From: Alphaproteobacteria bacterium
Lineage (GTDB): Bacteria > Pseudomonadota > Alphaproteobacteria > Caedimonadales > UBA9215
NCBI GenBank assembly: GCA_009993885.1
Contig: JAACSN010000003.1
Span: 1-64,000, forward strand
DNA: 64,000 nucleotides
Direction: 5' to 3'
Shown: positions 37,401 through 45,006 of the stretch, piece after piece
Layout of the letters: each line of letters opens with the position of its first letter
How positions within the stretch are numbered: position 1 is the stretch's first letter
Notes under the pieces: model-generated
Databases searched by the model: none
What the model saw: the letters and a program-made list of their open reading frames with translations, nothing else
Told to the model about the DNA's origin: nothing
Translations under genes and position numbers: made by a program

Positions 37401-37698
37401 GAATAAAAGTCCGTTTGCAGGTGTGTAAAGGAGCGAGGTTATGATGCTTTGTTTGAAGATTTTGTACTTCTTTTTCAATAGAGAAAAGATGAGCCAGAAA
37501 GTCTTCTACGACGGGAGCGGCGGCCAGAATAAGATCGGAGTTTTCCGTGTAAGTCGCTCGAGCTTCTTTATAGCGCCGATAGACATCTTGATCGCTGTCT
37601 TTTAAGAAAGACTCAAACAGGCCGTCAAGGCGTTGCAAACCGTGCGGAGTGTGCAGGTCTTGAAAGGTAATGTCAAATTGCAGTTTGAAAGGAGACAT
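34438..37698 (-). CDS. Large fused flavin oxidoreductase (GltD-like plus PyrK-like modules)
   Basis: 1086 residues. Residues 1-220 are helical and not recognised. Residues 223-310 carry cysteine clusters (CLYCHERKKDSC, CNDCSAAC) as in GltD-type N-terminal 4Fe-4S domains. Residues 350-770 form a dinucleotide reductase with a first FAD motif VGMGPAG (about 361-367) and a second GGGLTA (about 534). From ~775 a ferredoxin-reductase/PyrK-like module follows, with FKPGQFYRLQ (about 805), the NAD loop MGGGLGNAV (about 894), and a final cysteine set CMMKEICAQC...C (about 1012-1041) like the PyrK 2Fe-2S site. It is probably a cytoplasmic NAD(P)H electron-transfer hub. Similar long proteins occur in alphaproteobacteria without a known reaction. 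No gltB or pyrD partner is adjacent. Confidence 0.85.
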   Translation of the reverse strand: MSPFKLQFDITFQDLHTPHGLQRLDGLFESFLKDSDQDVYRRYKEARATYTENSDLILAAAPVVEDFLAHLFSIEKEVQNLQTKHHNLAPLHTCKRTFIQRQVAKNSVGEDIFLRDGENLRRSLQTYFNKPFDDLTYADHVLRWLQDGDTFAKPLQLAQEYAAWALFTEEGQDFHKESPLFNLPQKRDPNRLIPKTIRTHQRDGFALTDKGLSQEQALDQANYCLYCHERKKDSCATGLKQKEALKTELLRDLEGCPLKEKISEMNLLKSQGLSLAALCVVTIDNPLVAATGHRICNDCSAACIFQKQDPVNIPGIETQNLKDVLSLPWGFEIYALLTRWNPLRFDSPVPKESTGGRALIVGMGPAGFTLAHYLLQEGHSVFGVDGLKIEPLPRKFIENPIKDSSLLFKNLEERIIGGFGGVAEYGITVRWDKNFLTVIRLLLERRENFRLQGGVRFGSTITPDQALKGLKEGTEFDHVALCAGAGQPNLIPLKNALARGVRQASDFLMALQLTGAAKKSSLANLELRLPVVVIGGGLTAIDSATEALAYYPVQVEKFLSRHEKLGRDLSSLSLTPEQENIAKTWIEHAKILRNERKKASPDILKHLQAWGGVTVLYRKSLQNAPSYRLNPEEIFQALQEGIQFVGELRPTEVQLDEFGHAKSLVAFDTKGQKQYIPACSILIAAGTKPNITLSKEYPDLFELDGMYYKAQDSENVLITPSTSPYSMSYFGDLHPTYKGSIVKAMASAKYGYKTLSKILKHRKEPQKSFLDFISGQFRATLRHINRLTPTTLELIVHAPLAVKNFKPGQFYRLQNFETSALHVLDTTLVLESIALTGAWVDREQGLISLIILETGGASSLCQLLKIDEEVVLMGPTGTPTEIPEQETICLMGGGLGNAVLFSIGRALKEAGNHVVYLAAYRKTEDIFYVDKISKAAHQVIWVYEDGDILPSNPQDKTVKGTILDALRTLDLKTFDRFITIGSDGMMAAVKAHLTSITLKKNARLIAGINAPMQCMMKEICAQCLQRHVDPATGLEFYVYTCATQDQNMKSVDFSHLRQRLQQNSLQEKMTALWIKKCMQTLENKAS

Positions 37699-37749
37699 GA
37701 TACATTGGATAAAGTGGCTTTATCCCTTTAATACCACTTTTCACATCAT

Positions 37750-37754
37750 GGAGG
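37750..37754 (+). promoter_or_regulatory. Shine-Dalgarno GGAGG deciding a TTG start for pgk
   Basis: GGAGG lies 7 bp before TTG 37762. The nearby ATG at 37748 is out of frame with pgk. The family N-terminus begins right after the TTG. Confidence 0.75.
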
Positions 37755-37761
37755 CAACCTA

Positions 37762-38955
37762 TTGGCAAACCTACCTTTATTTTCTTTGGAAGACGTTAAA
37801 AATAAACGTGTCCTTGTGCGGGTTGATTTTAATGTTCCCGTACAAAAGAATCATGTTACGGACATCACGCGTTTAGTCGCAGTGTTGCCGACCTTAAGAG
37901 AGCTTATTATGGCTCAAGCTAAGATTATTTTGTTGTCTCATCGAGGACGTCCCCGAGGAAAAATTGATCTTGATTTGAGCTTACGTGGCGTTGCCGACGC
38001 CCTTAAAGATATTTTGGAACGTCCTGTTGCTTTTTGTCCTGAGGCCGTTGGTCAAACGGCCAAAGAGGCTGTTGGTAAGCTTAAAGCAGGCGAGATCCTT
38101 CTTTTGGAAAATCTTCGTTTTTATCCGGGGGAAGAAAACAATGATCCTGATTTTGTAAAACAGTTAGCAGAGCTTGGAGAAGTTTACATTAATGACGGAT
38201 TTGCGGTGTCTCATCGAGCGCACGGATCCGTTGTCGGACTGCCAAAGCATCTTCCCTCTTTTGCGGGACTCTTGCTTGATAAAGAAGTTCGATCCCTTGC
38301 CACAGCCCTTGAGCCCAAAGCTCAACCGATTACGGCTATTATTGGGGGCGCAAAAATTTCAACAAAAATTGCCCTTTTGGAATCCCTTGTAACAAAAGTC
38401 AGGAACCTTGTTGTGGGCGGGGGAATTGCAAACACCTTTTTGCTGGCTTTAAAGCATGATATTGGGAATTCTTTATGCGAAAGGGATCAGGTTCCCATGG
38501 CACGGAAAATCATCAAACAGGCCGAGAAATCGAAATGCAAACTTATCATTCCCCATGATATTAGGGCATCAAGGGATCTAAATGCGAATTCTGAAGTGTA
38601 TCATATTCCTGTGGCAGACCTCCAAAAATCCGAAAGTATTTTTGATATCGGCCCTAAAACGGCCGAACGTGTGGGAGAGTGTCTCCAACACTCAAGAACG
38701 GTTATTTGGAATGGCCCCGTCGGCCTTTTTGAGCATCAACCTTTTGACCGAAGTAGTGTTCAAATTGCACAAGATATTGCCCGTCTTACAAAAGAGGGGC
38801 GTTTAAACAGTATTGCCGGTGGCGGCGAAACCCTTGCCGTTATAAACCGAGCCCATGTTTCGGACGGTTTTTCCTATCTTTCAACCGGAGGAGGAGCCTT
38901 CCTTGAGTACATTCAAGGCCATGAACTGCCCGGAGTAAAAGCGTTGCAGAAATAA
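37762..38955 (+). CDS. pgk: Phosphoglycerate kinase
   Basis: A 397-residue enzyme of glycolysis making ATP and 3-phosphoglycerate from 1,3-bisphosphoglycerate. Signature RVLVRVDFNVPV lies near the N-terminus, LSHRGRPRG binds substrate, LLLENLRFYPGEE follows, the hinge and nucleotide-binding segments (GGAKISTKI, NGPVGLFE) are present, and the C-terminus has STGGGAFLEY. Length is normal. The start is TTG, fixed by the ideal GGAGG site. In many alphaproteobacteria pgk neighbours gap and fba; here it stands alone, divergent from the large oxidoreductase. Confidence 0.97.
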   Translation: MANLPLFSLEDVKNKRVLVRVDFNVPVQKNHVTDITRLVAVLPTLRELIMAQAKIILLSHRGRPRGKIDLDLSLRGVADALKDILERPVAFCPEAVGQTAKEAVGKLKAGEILLLENLRFYPGEENNDPDFVKQLAELGEVYINDGFAVSHRAHGSVVGLPKHLPSFAGLLLDKEVRSLATALEPKAQPITAIIGGAKISTKIALLESLVTKVRNLVVGGGIANTFLLALKHDIGNSLCERDQVPMARKIIKQAEKSKCKLIIPHDIRASRDLNANSEVYHIPVADLQKSESIFDIGPKTAERVGECLQHSRTVIWNGPVGLFEHQPFDRSSVQIAQDIARLTKEGRLNSIAGGGETLAVINRAHVSDGFSYLSTGGGAFLEYIQGHELPGVKALQK

Positions 38956-39228
38956 CAAGGAAGCTTTGATATATGATTTATTGCGTGGCAAGTCGTTGCT
39001 TTGGCGGCGCACGGTTATCTCGTGACCTATCGTGACCTATAAGGTTTTCAAAGAAAAAGTCCCGAATGTTGTTTCTGCAATCCTTATCTGTCAATAGAGA
39101 CTTCCTCGCACGCGCCATCTCCACCGTTGTAAAAGGACGATACCGGAGAGAATAAAATTAATAATTAACCGTTTTTTCATTTTTTAAATTTACAATATAA
39201 ATTGTCGGTATATTTAAAGGATTAAAAT
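38956..39228. other. Intergenic region after pgk, possible gene relic
   Basis: 273 bp without a gene I can support. On the minus strand 38978-39118 is open for 46 codons starting MARARKSLLTDKD, a beginning reminiscent of REP-associated tyrosine transposases, but nothing after it fits. The right half is AT-rich and should hold the promoter of the gene at 39229. Just before that gene there is a small palindrome, ACAAT-ATAA-ATTGT (39192-39205). Confidence 0.4.
39021..39040 (+). repeat. Tandem duplication of a 10-mer
   Basis: CGTGACCTAT occurs twice in direct succession (39021-39030 and 39031-39040) in non-coding sequence after pgk. It looks like a small slippage or a decay scar; no further copies follow. 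Confidence 0.8.
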
Positions 39229-39690
39229 ATGATGTCGAAATTAGTAAACATAGCCTTTTTCTCATTTTTATTAACCGTTTTTGTGCCACAGGGTGGACAT
39301 ACAAGTGCTTCTGTAAATCCGAAAGATCAGCAAATAAAAAATTTAGCAGCTTTGCAAGAGGATTTTCGTAATTGGCAAGTAGCAGTTTTGGAGGCACACG
39401 GCCACCGCGTGAAAGTGAATATGTCTCCCTTGCCCGGTTCAAAGCTTTTGGATCCCATAGATATCTTAACGATAACGCACTTGTCTAACATAACGAGTCC
39501 GCCTTCCTATATTTCAAGGAATAGCCATATTGACGAACCGGGAACCCATATAAAAAAGTGGATTGCACAGGCAGATGATTCTATTAGAGTGCTTCGTACT
39601 TTCTCAGGTGCTTCTTTTGCCGCGGGAGGTTTGTTGGTGAAATATGAGGCTCTCAAAAAGAAAATGTCGGAAGCCTTGCAGATTAAATAG
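39229..39690 (+). CDS. Small exported protein of unknown function
   Basis: 153 residues, not recognised. It has a Sec signal (MMSKLVNIAFFSFLLTVFVP, cut near HTSA) and an AAAGGA site about 7 bp upstream of the first ATG; the second ATG codon follows at once. The mature part is mixed hydrophilic with a Gly/Ala-rich segment (FSGASFAAGGLLVKYEAL) near the C-terminus. It has no cysteine, so no disulfides or lipidation. It is convergent with another small exported protein at 39819. Probably a lineage-specific periplasmic or secreted protein. Confidence 0.7.
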   Translation: MMSKLVNIAFFSFLLTVFVPQGGHTSASVNPKDQQIKNLAALQEDFRNWQVAVLEAHGHRVKVNMSPLPGSKLLDPIDILTITHLSNITSPPSYISRNSHIDEPGTHIKKWIAQADDSIRVLRTFSGASFAAGGLLVKYEALKKKMSEALQIK

Positions 39691-39818
39691 ATTCCACAGG
39701 GAAATCTAAGAAATCTAAAAAAGCTCGGGCGTCGTTTTTCATTCCTTACCTATACATATAGGCTTCGTCGTTGACGCCTAAAGTCGGAACTTTTTTGAAA
39801 AGACTTAGAGCTTTAATC
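39691..39818. other. Convergent intergenic region with inverted repeats
   Basis: 128 bp between two genes facing tail to tail. It contains CCTATA-CA-TATAGG and a looser long-range pairing of GGGCGTC with GACGCCT (one G-U pair). Both could slow or stop transcription from either side, but neither is followed by a proper T-run. No gene is seen. Confidence 0.4.
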
Positions 39819-40247
39819 TTAGGATTTTACAGGCGGTGCAGATTCTACAGGATGCAAGGAAAGTATAATTGTTGCTTTTGGATCCTCAAGATTGACGTTG
39901 AATACTTCTGCTTTCCAATCGGGAAATGCTTTATAAGGTGTTGTTGTTTCGCTATCTTTTTCCAAGAGGTTTAGTTTTGTGACAAGGTCTCCGAAATTTC
40001 TATAGGTTTTAGAGTTTTCAAGCCCAACAACACGTAGCGTTGACACTTCATAGGTTTGTCCTTTTATTTTAACTAGGGCTGCTTTTCGTCCGCAGTGAAA
40101 AGCTTCACCCTTTTTAAAAGCCCAATATTTTGAAACAGCTTTGCAATTTTTTACAACGTCAGAGAGCTTAAGGCAAAAAGCAGGTTGAGCTATTAATGAA
40201 AAAGTGACGATACTTAACGCAAGAGTTTTTGAAAATGAGAGTTTCAT
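39819..40247 (-). CDS. Small exported protein of unknown function, two or three cysteines
   Basis: 142 residues, not recognised. AAGGA lies 7 bp before the ATG. The N-terminus is a good Sec signal (MKLSFSKTLALSIVTFSLIA), with likely cleavage near PAFC or just before it. Mature cysteines lie in VKNCKAV and FHCGRK, and could form a disulfide. A segment KIKGQTYEVSTLRVVGL looks like a small beta-domain. It is 51 bp downstream of lptD on the same strand and could be read from the lpt operon. Function unknown. Confidence 0.72.
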   Translation of the reverse strand: MKLSFSKTLALSIVTFSLIAQPAFCLKLSDVVKNCKAVSKYWAFKKGEAFHCGRKAALVKIKGQTYEVSTLRVVGLENSKTYRNFGDLVTKLNLLEKDSETTTPYKAFPDWKAEVFNVNLEDPKATIILSLHPVESAPPVKS

Positions 40248-40298
40248 CGGACATTCCTTTTTTATATGAGTTTACCTTATGTTTTTGGGAAACTAAAC

Positions 40299-42596
40299 TT
40301 AATTTATATTTTTGTTTTCACTTTCGGTATCGGTTCGAGCTTGTGCCTTTTGACCAAGCCCGAGTTGATCTCCGCTAATTTGAACATCGCCTAAGTTTTT
40401 AAATGATAGTCTGAACATAACCGTTACACCCGGTTTATAATCGCGATCTATATAAAACGTTTTCACAATAGAACTTGTGAATCTAAAGCAATCGTCTTCA
40501 TAAGATAAAGAACCGCCGTGGGAAAGGTTCCCCCCTTTATTGCCCAGTTCTCGGGTTATATTTCCCGTAACAGACCAGTGTTTTGTAAATTGTGATGACG
40601 CGCCGTAGCTAATTTGTTCAACGGAAATTCCCGGAAGGCTTAGTTTTGGAAAGCGTGTATAGGCGGCATTTAATTTTAAAACAGGTTGACCGACGGTAAT
40701 TGAAGATTCATTGCGTTTCGCGCGTAGATTCTTTTTACTTAATAAAAGATGGTTGGCTATTTCTACCCAATCTTTATAAATATAATTTGCCCGCGCAACA
40801 TAGTCCGAGCGTTTTGAGCGTAGCCCTGTTTCATCGAGGTATTTGGGAACTTTTGTCAAACTGTGGGATTGGCCGAAAAAGAGTTCGGAATTACCCGCGT
40901 CCTTTGAATAATAGGCAAATTTGGTGCCATAATTAATCCGCGACCATTCATCCACAACATCCAAACCTGTAAGGCGATCGGGGGATAAAATATTCGCATC
41001 ACTAAGCTCAAACAATAGGGAGTCTTCATTCGGAATGCGTACGGTATTGCGACCGTTGGCAGTAAGAACAACACCTGCAACGGGTTCAATAATAAAACGT
41101 CCCCCTTTGACAAGAGAATAAAAAGGATATTTTACATGGGCATGCGCCTTTGGAATAAACCTTGTGCGCTGTCCTGAATAATGGCTTTGGTCATTTAAGG
41201 TCAAGTTGGTAATACGATAAATATCTCCTCGTCCTTGAAGCCCGAATTCTGTGACCGTGCCAACGGTACTAATCCACTGAGCATTCCAACCGAGTGCTGA
41301 GGAAAAACGCTTCATGTTTTGACCTTTGCGGCGCTGTAAATTTAAGATGCCGGCATCAAGGGAGAATATACCGTCCAAGAAATAAGGCTGAGACAAAAGA
41401 TGGAGCTCTGCAGAAGGAGCAACAAACGGGATACGGGAGGTAGAGTCTTGTTGTTGAAGACTCTGATAATTAATGCCTTCAACAAGGCCGTAGTTTCGTC
41501 CCCAAAAGGTATCGGTGTAAACGCGGGAGGTCAGAAAACTCTCTTGTCCTAAACCAAGGAAACGATATTTTTTAAGGTAAGTATCATCAAGAGCTCTTTT
41601 AATATCAAAGCCCAGATGCCAATTGTCTGCTATATCAAAATTTGCCTTGGTCTTAATGTGTCCGCGTAATTGGTTTTCAGATGTCTCTTTGCCTTCCGGT
41701 CCCCGTATATAACGACTTTTCGTTATACTGGTTTCAAAATCCCAAAATCCTTGGCAAAAAGCTTGTCGATAAGCAACGATAAGCAAAGGGTTTTCTCGGG
41801 TATAAACCGGCGTAACGGTGAGGTCTTTGCTGTCATCGATTACCCAATAATAGGGCACTCCGATAATGGCTCCTAAGTTTCCGGAACCCCCAAAAAAGGG
41901 TGTTAGTATCCCCGAACGACGCTTAACCGTTGGGCCGGGGTGGGAGAGATAAGGCGTATACATTACGGGTATGCCCCACATCTCGAGGGTAGAGTCTGCG
42001 TGTGTGATATCTCCTGTTACTTCATCCCAAACCATATGGCGCGATTTTATTAACCATGTGGGAGCAGTTGAGGGATCCTTTCGACATACGTGACAAGGGC
42101 TATAAACCACTTGGTCTAACTGGTTATGAGTCCCCTCTTTTCTTTTAATTTTATTGGCTGCGTAAAGAGAATTATCGGCCATAATCCCTTGAACGGTCTC
42201 TGAAAAGCCCTGTTTAAGATCGCCGCTAATTTCAAAGCGATTTGTGAAAGTAATATTTTGTTGTGCATCCACAAGTCGTACATTGCCCATGGCAATGATT
42301 TGATCGTGTGTTTGGTCATAAATAATTTCATCTGCATAAAGCGTCATTTCGCCCCTGGAAATCTCTACATTTCCTTTGGCTCTTACAACATTATTTTTAT
42401 CATCATAGGAAAGGGCATCGGCAAATAAAAGAGTGCGTTGCTCTTTAGTTTGCGATTCGAGAGAAGAGACTTTGAAATCGGGCTTTAGAAAATCTTGGTT
42501 TTCAGCGTGCAGAGAATTACAAAAAAAAGTGCAAAGCAAAATAGCGCTAACCGTAAAAAAGGTGAGTCGTTTTGTAAGGAGGGCTTTATAAGTCAT
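40299..42596 (-). CDS. lptD: LPS-assembly outer-membrane protein LptD
   Basis: 765 residues. A signal peptide (cut near LHA, about residue 30) is followed by an OstA/LptA-like jellyroll domain (about 55-165: YDDKNNVVRAKGNVEIS, LYADEIIYDQ). A long C-terminal beta-barrel follows, with conserved blocks such as PVMYTPYLSHPGPTVKRRSGILTPFFG. It inserts LPS into the outer leaflet. CHVC (about residue 170) is a cysteine pair. The C-terminus carries an extension (QARTDTESENKN) past the last strand. It follows lptG closely (15 bp) in one operon, so LPS export is physically grouped. LptE, A, B, C are outside the window. Confidence 0.95.
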   Translation of the reverse strand: MTYKALLTKRLTFFTVSAILLCTFFCNSLHAENQDFLKPDFKVSSLESQTKEQRTLLFADALSYDDKNNVVRAKGNVEISRGEMTLYADEIIYDQTHDQIIAMGNVRLVDAQQNITFTNRFEISGDLKQGFSETVQGIMADNSLYAANKIKRKEGTHNQLDQVVYSPCHVCRKDPSTAPTWLIKSRHMVWDEVTGDITHADSTLEMWGIPVMYTPYLSHPGPTVKRRSGILTPFFGGSGNLGAIIGVPYYWVIDDSKDLTVTPVYTRENPLLIVAYRQAFCQGFWDFETSITKSRYIRGPEGKETSENQLRGHIKTKANFDIADNWHLGFDIKRALDDTYLKKYRFLGLGQESFLTSRVYTDTFWGRNYGLVEGINYQSLQQQDSTSRIPFVAPSAELHLLSQPYFLDGIFSLDAGILNLQRRKGQNMKRFSSALGWNAQWISTVGTVTEFGLQGRGDIYRITNLTLNDQSHYSGQRTRFIPKAHAHVKYPFYSLVKGGRFIIEPVAGVVLTANGRNTVRIPNEDSLLFELSDANILSPDRLTGLDVVDEWSRINYGTKFAYYSKDAGNSELFFGQSHSLTKVPKYLDETGLRSKRSDYVARANYIYKDWVEIANHLLLSKKNLRAKRNESSITVGQPVLKLNAAYTRFPKLSLPGISVEQISYGASSQFTKHWSVTGNITRELGNKGGNLSHGGSLSYEDDCFRFTSSIVKTFYIDRDYKPGVTVMFRLSFKNLGDVQISGDQLGLGQKAQARTDTESENKNIN

Positions 42597-42611
42597 AAAA
42601 TTCTTCTTCTT

Positions 42612-43706
42612 TTATCCGTCTTCTGAATACAAAAGTTTGGTTGTTGCAAAAAAAGCAGTAACAAGGGTCGGTACCCAAGCTGCTAAAAGAGGGGGGAGGT
42701 TGCCGGAGCTGCCAAGGGCATAGGTTATATCTCTTAGAAAATAAAGCAAGAAGGTTACTGCAATTCCGCCAACAATCAATTTTATGGTTCCGCCGGATCG
42801 CATGGGCGTCATAGAGAATGTTGCAGCCAATAAAACCATAACAGCAAGCCATACACAACGTGCCAGAAGAGCGTGCCATTGCATGAAATATTGCGTTGCG
42901 GACAGACCGGACTTTTCCAGAAGCTTGCCGTAAGAACGCAAATTGTAAAAAGTTAACGTTTTAGGGTCTAAAAAAGAATCTTGAATGGATTGCACAGAAA
43001 GGTCGGTTTCGAGGTGATATGTTTCAAAAGGCTTTGGGAAACCGTCTTTTTGAAGATGCCATCCGTGACTGAGCTGAAGAAATTCTCCTTTTAGGTAGCC
43101 TTTCTTGGCATCAAGGCGTTCAATAAAGCGGTCTTCCTCATCAAAAATATAAGCATTTACGTTATAAAGGGTCGGGTCTTTTTGGTCAAAGTGCGTAGCA
43201 TGAAGAATAATTTGTCGATCCCCGACGATTTCTCTTAGCCAAAAACCGTTCTTAGAAATAGAAAAAGGCGTGTGTTCTCGGTGGATATATTTATTCTCAA
43301 GGTTATTTGCTTTTTCTAAAAGTTTTGCGGAAAAAGAATTGATAATTAGTAAGTCGGTTAGGCCAAGAAGCAGAGCAACAACGCCAAGGGGCGCTAAGAT
43401 TTGCCAGATAGAAACACCGGACCCGCGAATAATAAGGAGTTCTTGAGTGCGATTCAGACGCCAAAATGAAATAACGGCTGCAAAAAAGAGAACAAAGGGG
43501 AGGATTTCTTGAAAGTACCCGGGAAACCTGAAAAGAAAAATTTTTATAACTAAGCCGATACCGATATCTGCTTTTCCCGAAGTGCGCCTGAAAAGCTCCA
43601 TGAGATCAAATAAGGAGAAAATAAAACCAACGGCACTAGAGGTGATAACAAACCACTTCATAAAGCTTGTGATAAGGTATTTTGAGAGGGAGTAGGTTAG
43701 TTTCAT
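42612..43706 (-). CDS. lptG: LPS export ABC permease LptG
   Basis: A 364-residue inner-membrane permease of the YjgP/YjgQ family with six membrane segments split around a periplasmic beta-jellyroll domain (about 110-260). The N-terminal block LMELFRRTSGK and the segment LNRTQELLIIRGSGVSIWQIL (the coupling helix contacting LptB) identify it. Being second in the pair and with this N-terminus, it is LptG rather than LptF. It overlaps lptF by 4 bp (ATGA). Confidence 0.93.
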   Translation of the reverse strand: MKLTYSLSKYLITSFMKWFVITSSAVGFIFSLFDLMELFRRTSGKADIGIGLVIKIFLFRFPGYFQEILPFVLFFAAVISFWRLNRTQELLIIRGSGVSIWQILAPLGVVALLLGLTDLLIINSFSAKLLEKANNLENKYIHREHTPFSISKNGFWLREIVGDRQIILHATHFDQKDPTLYNVNAYIFDEEDRFIERLDAKKGYLKGEFLQLSHGWHLQKDGFPKPFETYHLETDLSVQSIQDSFLDPKTLTFYNLRSYGKLLEKSGLSATQYFMQWHALLARCVWLAVMVLLAATFSMTPMRSGGTIKLIVGGIAVTFLLYFLRDITYALGSSGNLPPLLAAWVPTLVTAFFATTKLLYSEDG

Positions 43707-44824
43707 GTCGTTGCTCCCGACTGCTCCGTTGCCGTGTTAAAAGCAATTTTAGGTTTCGGCGGCCATATTAACAGTTTAAGACAGACAAGAGTTACAAGAC
43801 AAACAAGTCCGTAGGCTCCCTCGATTAAATACTCATATTTTCCCGACATATTTAAAATGGAAAACAAACTGACTTCTAAAATAAGACAGGAAAAAACCGC
43901 CAAAATGATTCGTTTGGATCTCCCCCGTCGATTATAGTCCCCGAGTAAAAAAGCAAGACCTGCAAGGAGCAAAAAGGGAAAGACCATTAAGGGAAGCAAA
44001 ATTCGCTCATGAACTTCTACGCGAAGGAGCGTTTTGTCTTTCTCGGATAGTTCTTCATCGGGGTAAAAGAGTTCTTCCATAGAGAGTTCGTTGGCTTTTT
44101 TATGGCGGGGGCCTTTATCTTTATTGGTTTCAATATCAACACTATATTGCTCGAAGTTTAAAATAGAGGGCTTTTGACTTTTTGAATCAACAGCTTGGCG
44201 TGTACCGCGATAAAGGATAAAGCGTAGCCCTTTAGGCGTTTCAACAATTTGTCCGACTTCAGCCGTTATGGCCGCTACATTCTTAGGATCCCTTGCGTCA
44301 TAAACAAAAACCCCTTTCATGTCTCCCGAACGGGTTTTGCGTTTTGTATAAAAGGTAATCCCTTCGATGGCCGTAAAGGTTGCCGGCTGGAGCCATTGCC
44401 CTGTTAAATTATGGCGAATATCTTCTCGTAAGTCTTTAAATCCCGTATGAGCTAAGGGTTGGATATAGAGATTAATAGCATACAAAATAGTTAAGAAAAA
44501 GACCGCGGCAATAAAAGGTGCATTCATGATTTGTATATTTGAGAGACCAAGCGAACGCATAACCACAAGTTCGCTGTCGCTATAGAGCTTGCTAAAAATA
44601 AAGAGGACGGCAATTAGGAAGGCGATGGGTAAAATGGTACTAATAAGGGTCGGTAACAGAAACCCGGAGAGTTTAAGAAAAATTAGGAAAGAAATGCCTT
44701 TTGTCATGACATAGTCAATAAAACGCAAGGATTGCATCAACCACACGGCCGTTGAAAGGATAACCGTGATAAGAATTGTTAATAAAAAGGTCTGGGAAAA
44801 AATATAGCGACCTAAGCGATTCAT
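43703..44824 (-). CDS. lptF: LPS export ABC permease LptF
   Basis: A 373-residue partner of LptG. It starts MNRLGRYIFSQTFLLTILI and carries the coupling segment SDSELVVMRSLGLSNIQIM. The periplasmic domain includes TFTAIEGITFYTKRK, and the late membrane segments include PLMVFPFLLLAGLAFLLG. With LptB (not in the window) and LptG it extracts LPS from the inner membrane. First gene of the lptF-lptG-lptD operon; AGGA lies 6 bp ahead of the ATG. A TATAGT box at about 44865-44870 could be its -10. Confidence 0.93.
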   Translation of the reverse strand: MNRLGRYIFSQTFLLTILITVILSTAVWLMQSLRFIDYVMTKGISFLIFLKLSGFLLPTLISTILPIAFLIAVLFIFSKLYSDSELVVMRSLGLSNIQIMNAPFIAAVFFLTILYAINLYIQPLAHTGFKDLREDIRHNLTGQWLQPATFTAIEGITFYTKRKTRSGDMKGVFVYDARDPKNVAAITAEVGQIVETPKGLRFILYRGTRQAVDSKSQKPSILNFEQYSVDIETNKDKGPRHKKANELSMEELFYPDEELSEKDKTLLRVEVHERILLPLMVFPFLLLAGLAFLLGDYNRRGRSKRIILAVFSCLILEVSLFSILNMSGKYEYLIEGAYGLVCLVTLVCLKLLIWPPKPKIAFNTATEQSGATT

Positions 44825-44930
44825 TTGTGTTCCTGGTAATTTAATTTTCGGTTTGGGGGGCGGATATACTATATTAACGCCTTAAATGCATTTTATCCTA
44901 CCCTCTTATGGCTTTTTCTTGTAAAACACA

Positions 44931-44936
44931 TATAAT
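44931..44936 (+). promoter_or_regulatory. -10 box TATAAT in the lptF/surA divergent region
   Basis: The 182 bp between lptF (minus) and surA (plus) must hold both promoters. TATAAT at 44931-44936 points toward surA and a TATAGT-like box points toward lptF. -35 elements are weak. No gene is seen in this space. Confidence 0.4.
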
Positions 44937-45006
44937 GCATATTTGTTTGTAACCTTAAAAGGGTGCATAGCTCAAGTGAAACTTTGGTAAAAAGGACCTT
45001 AATTTT

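Noticed and set aside
38978-39118. 46-codon minus-strand frame starting MARARKS after pgk
   Set aside because: Only the first few residues recall RAYT transposases; no catalytic residues, and GGAG abuts the ATG. Kept only as a relic hint.
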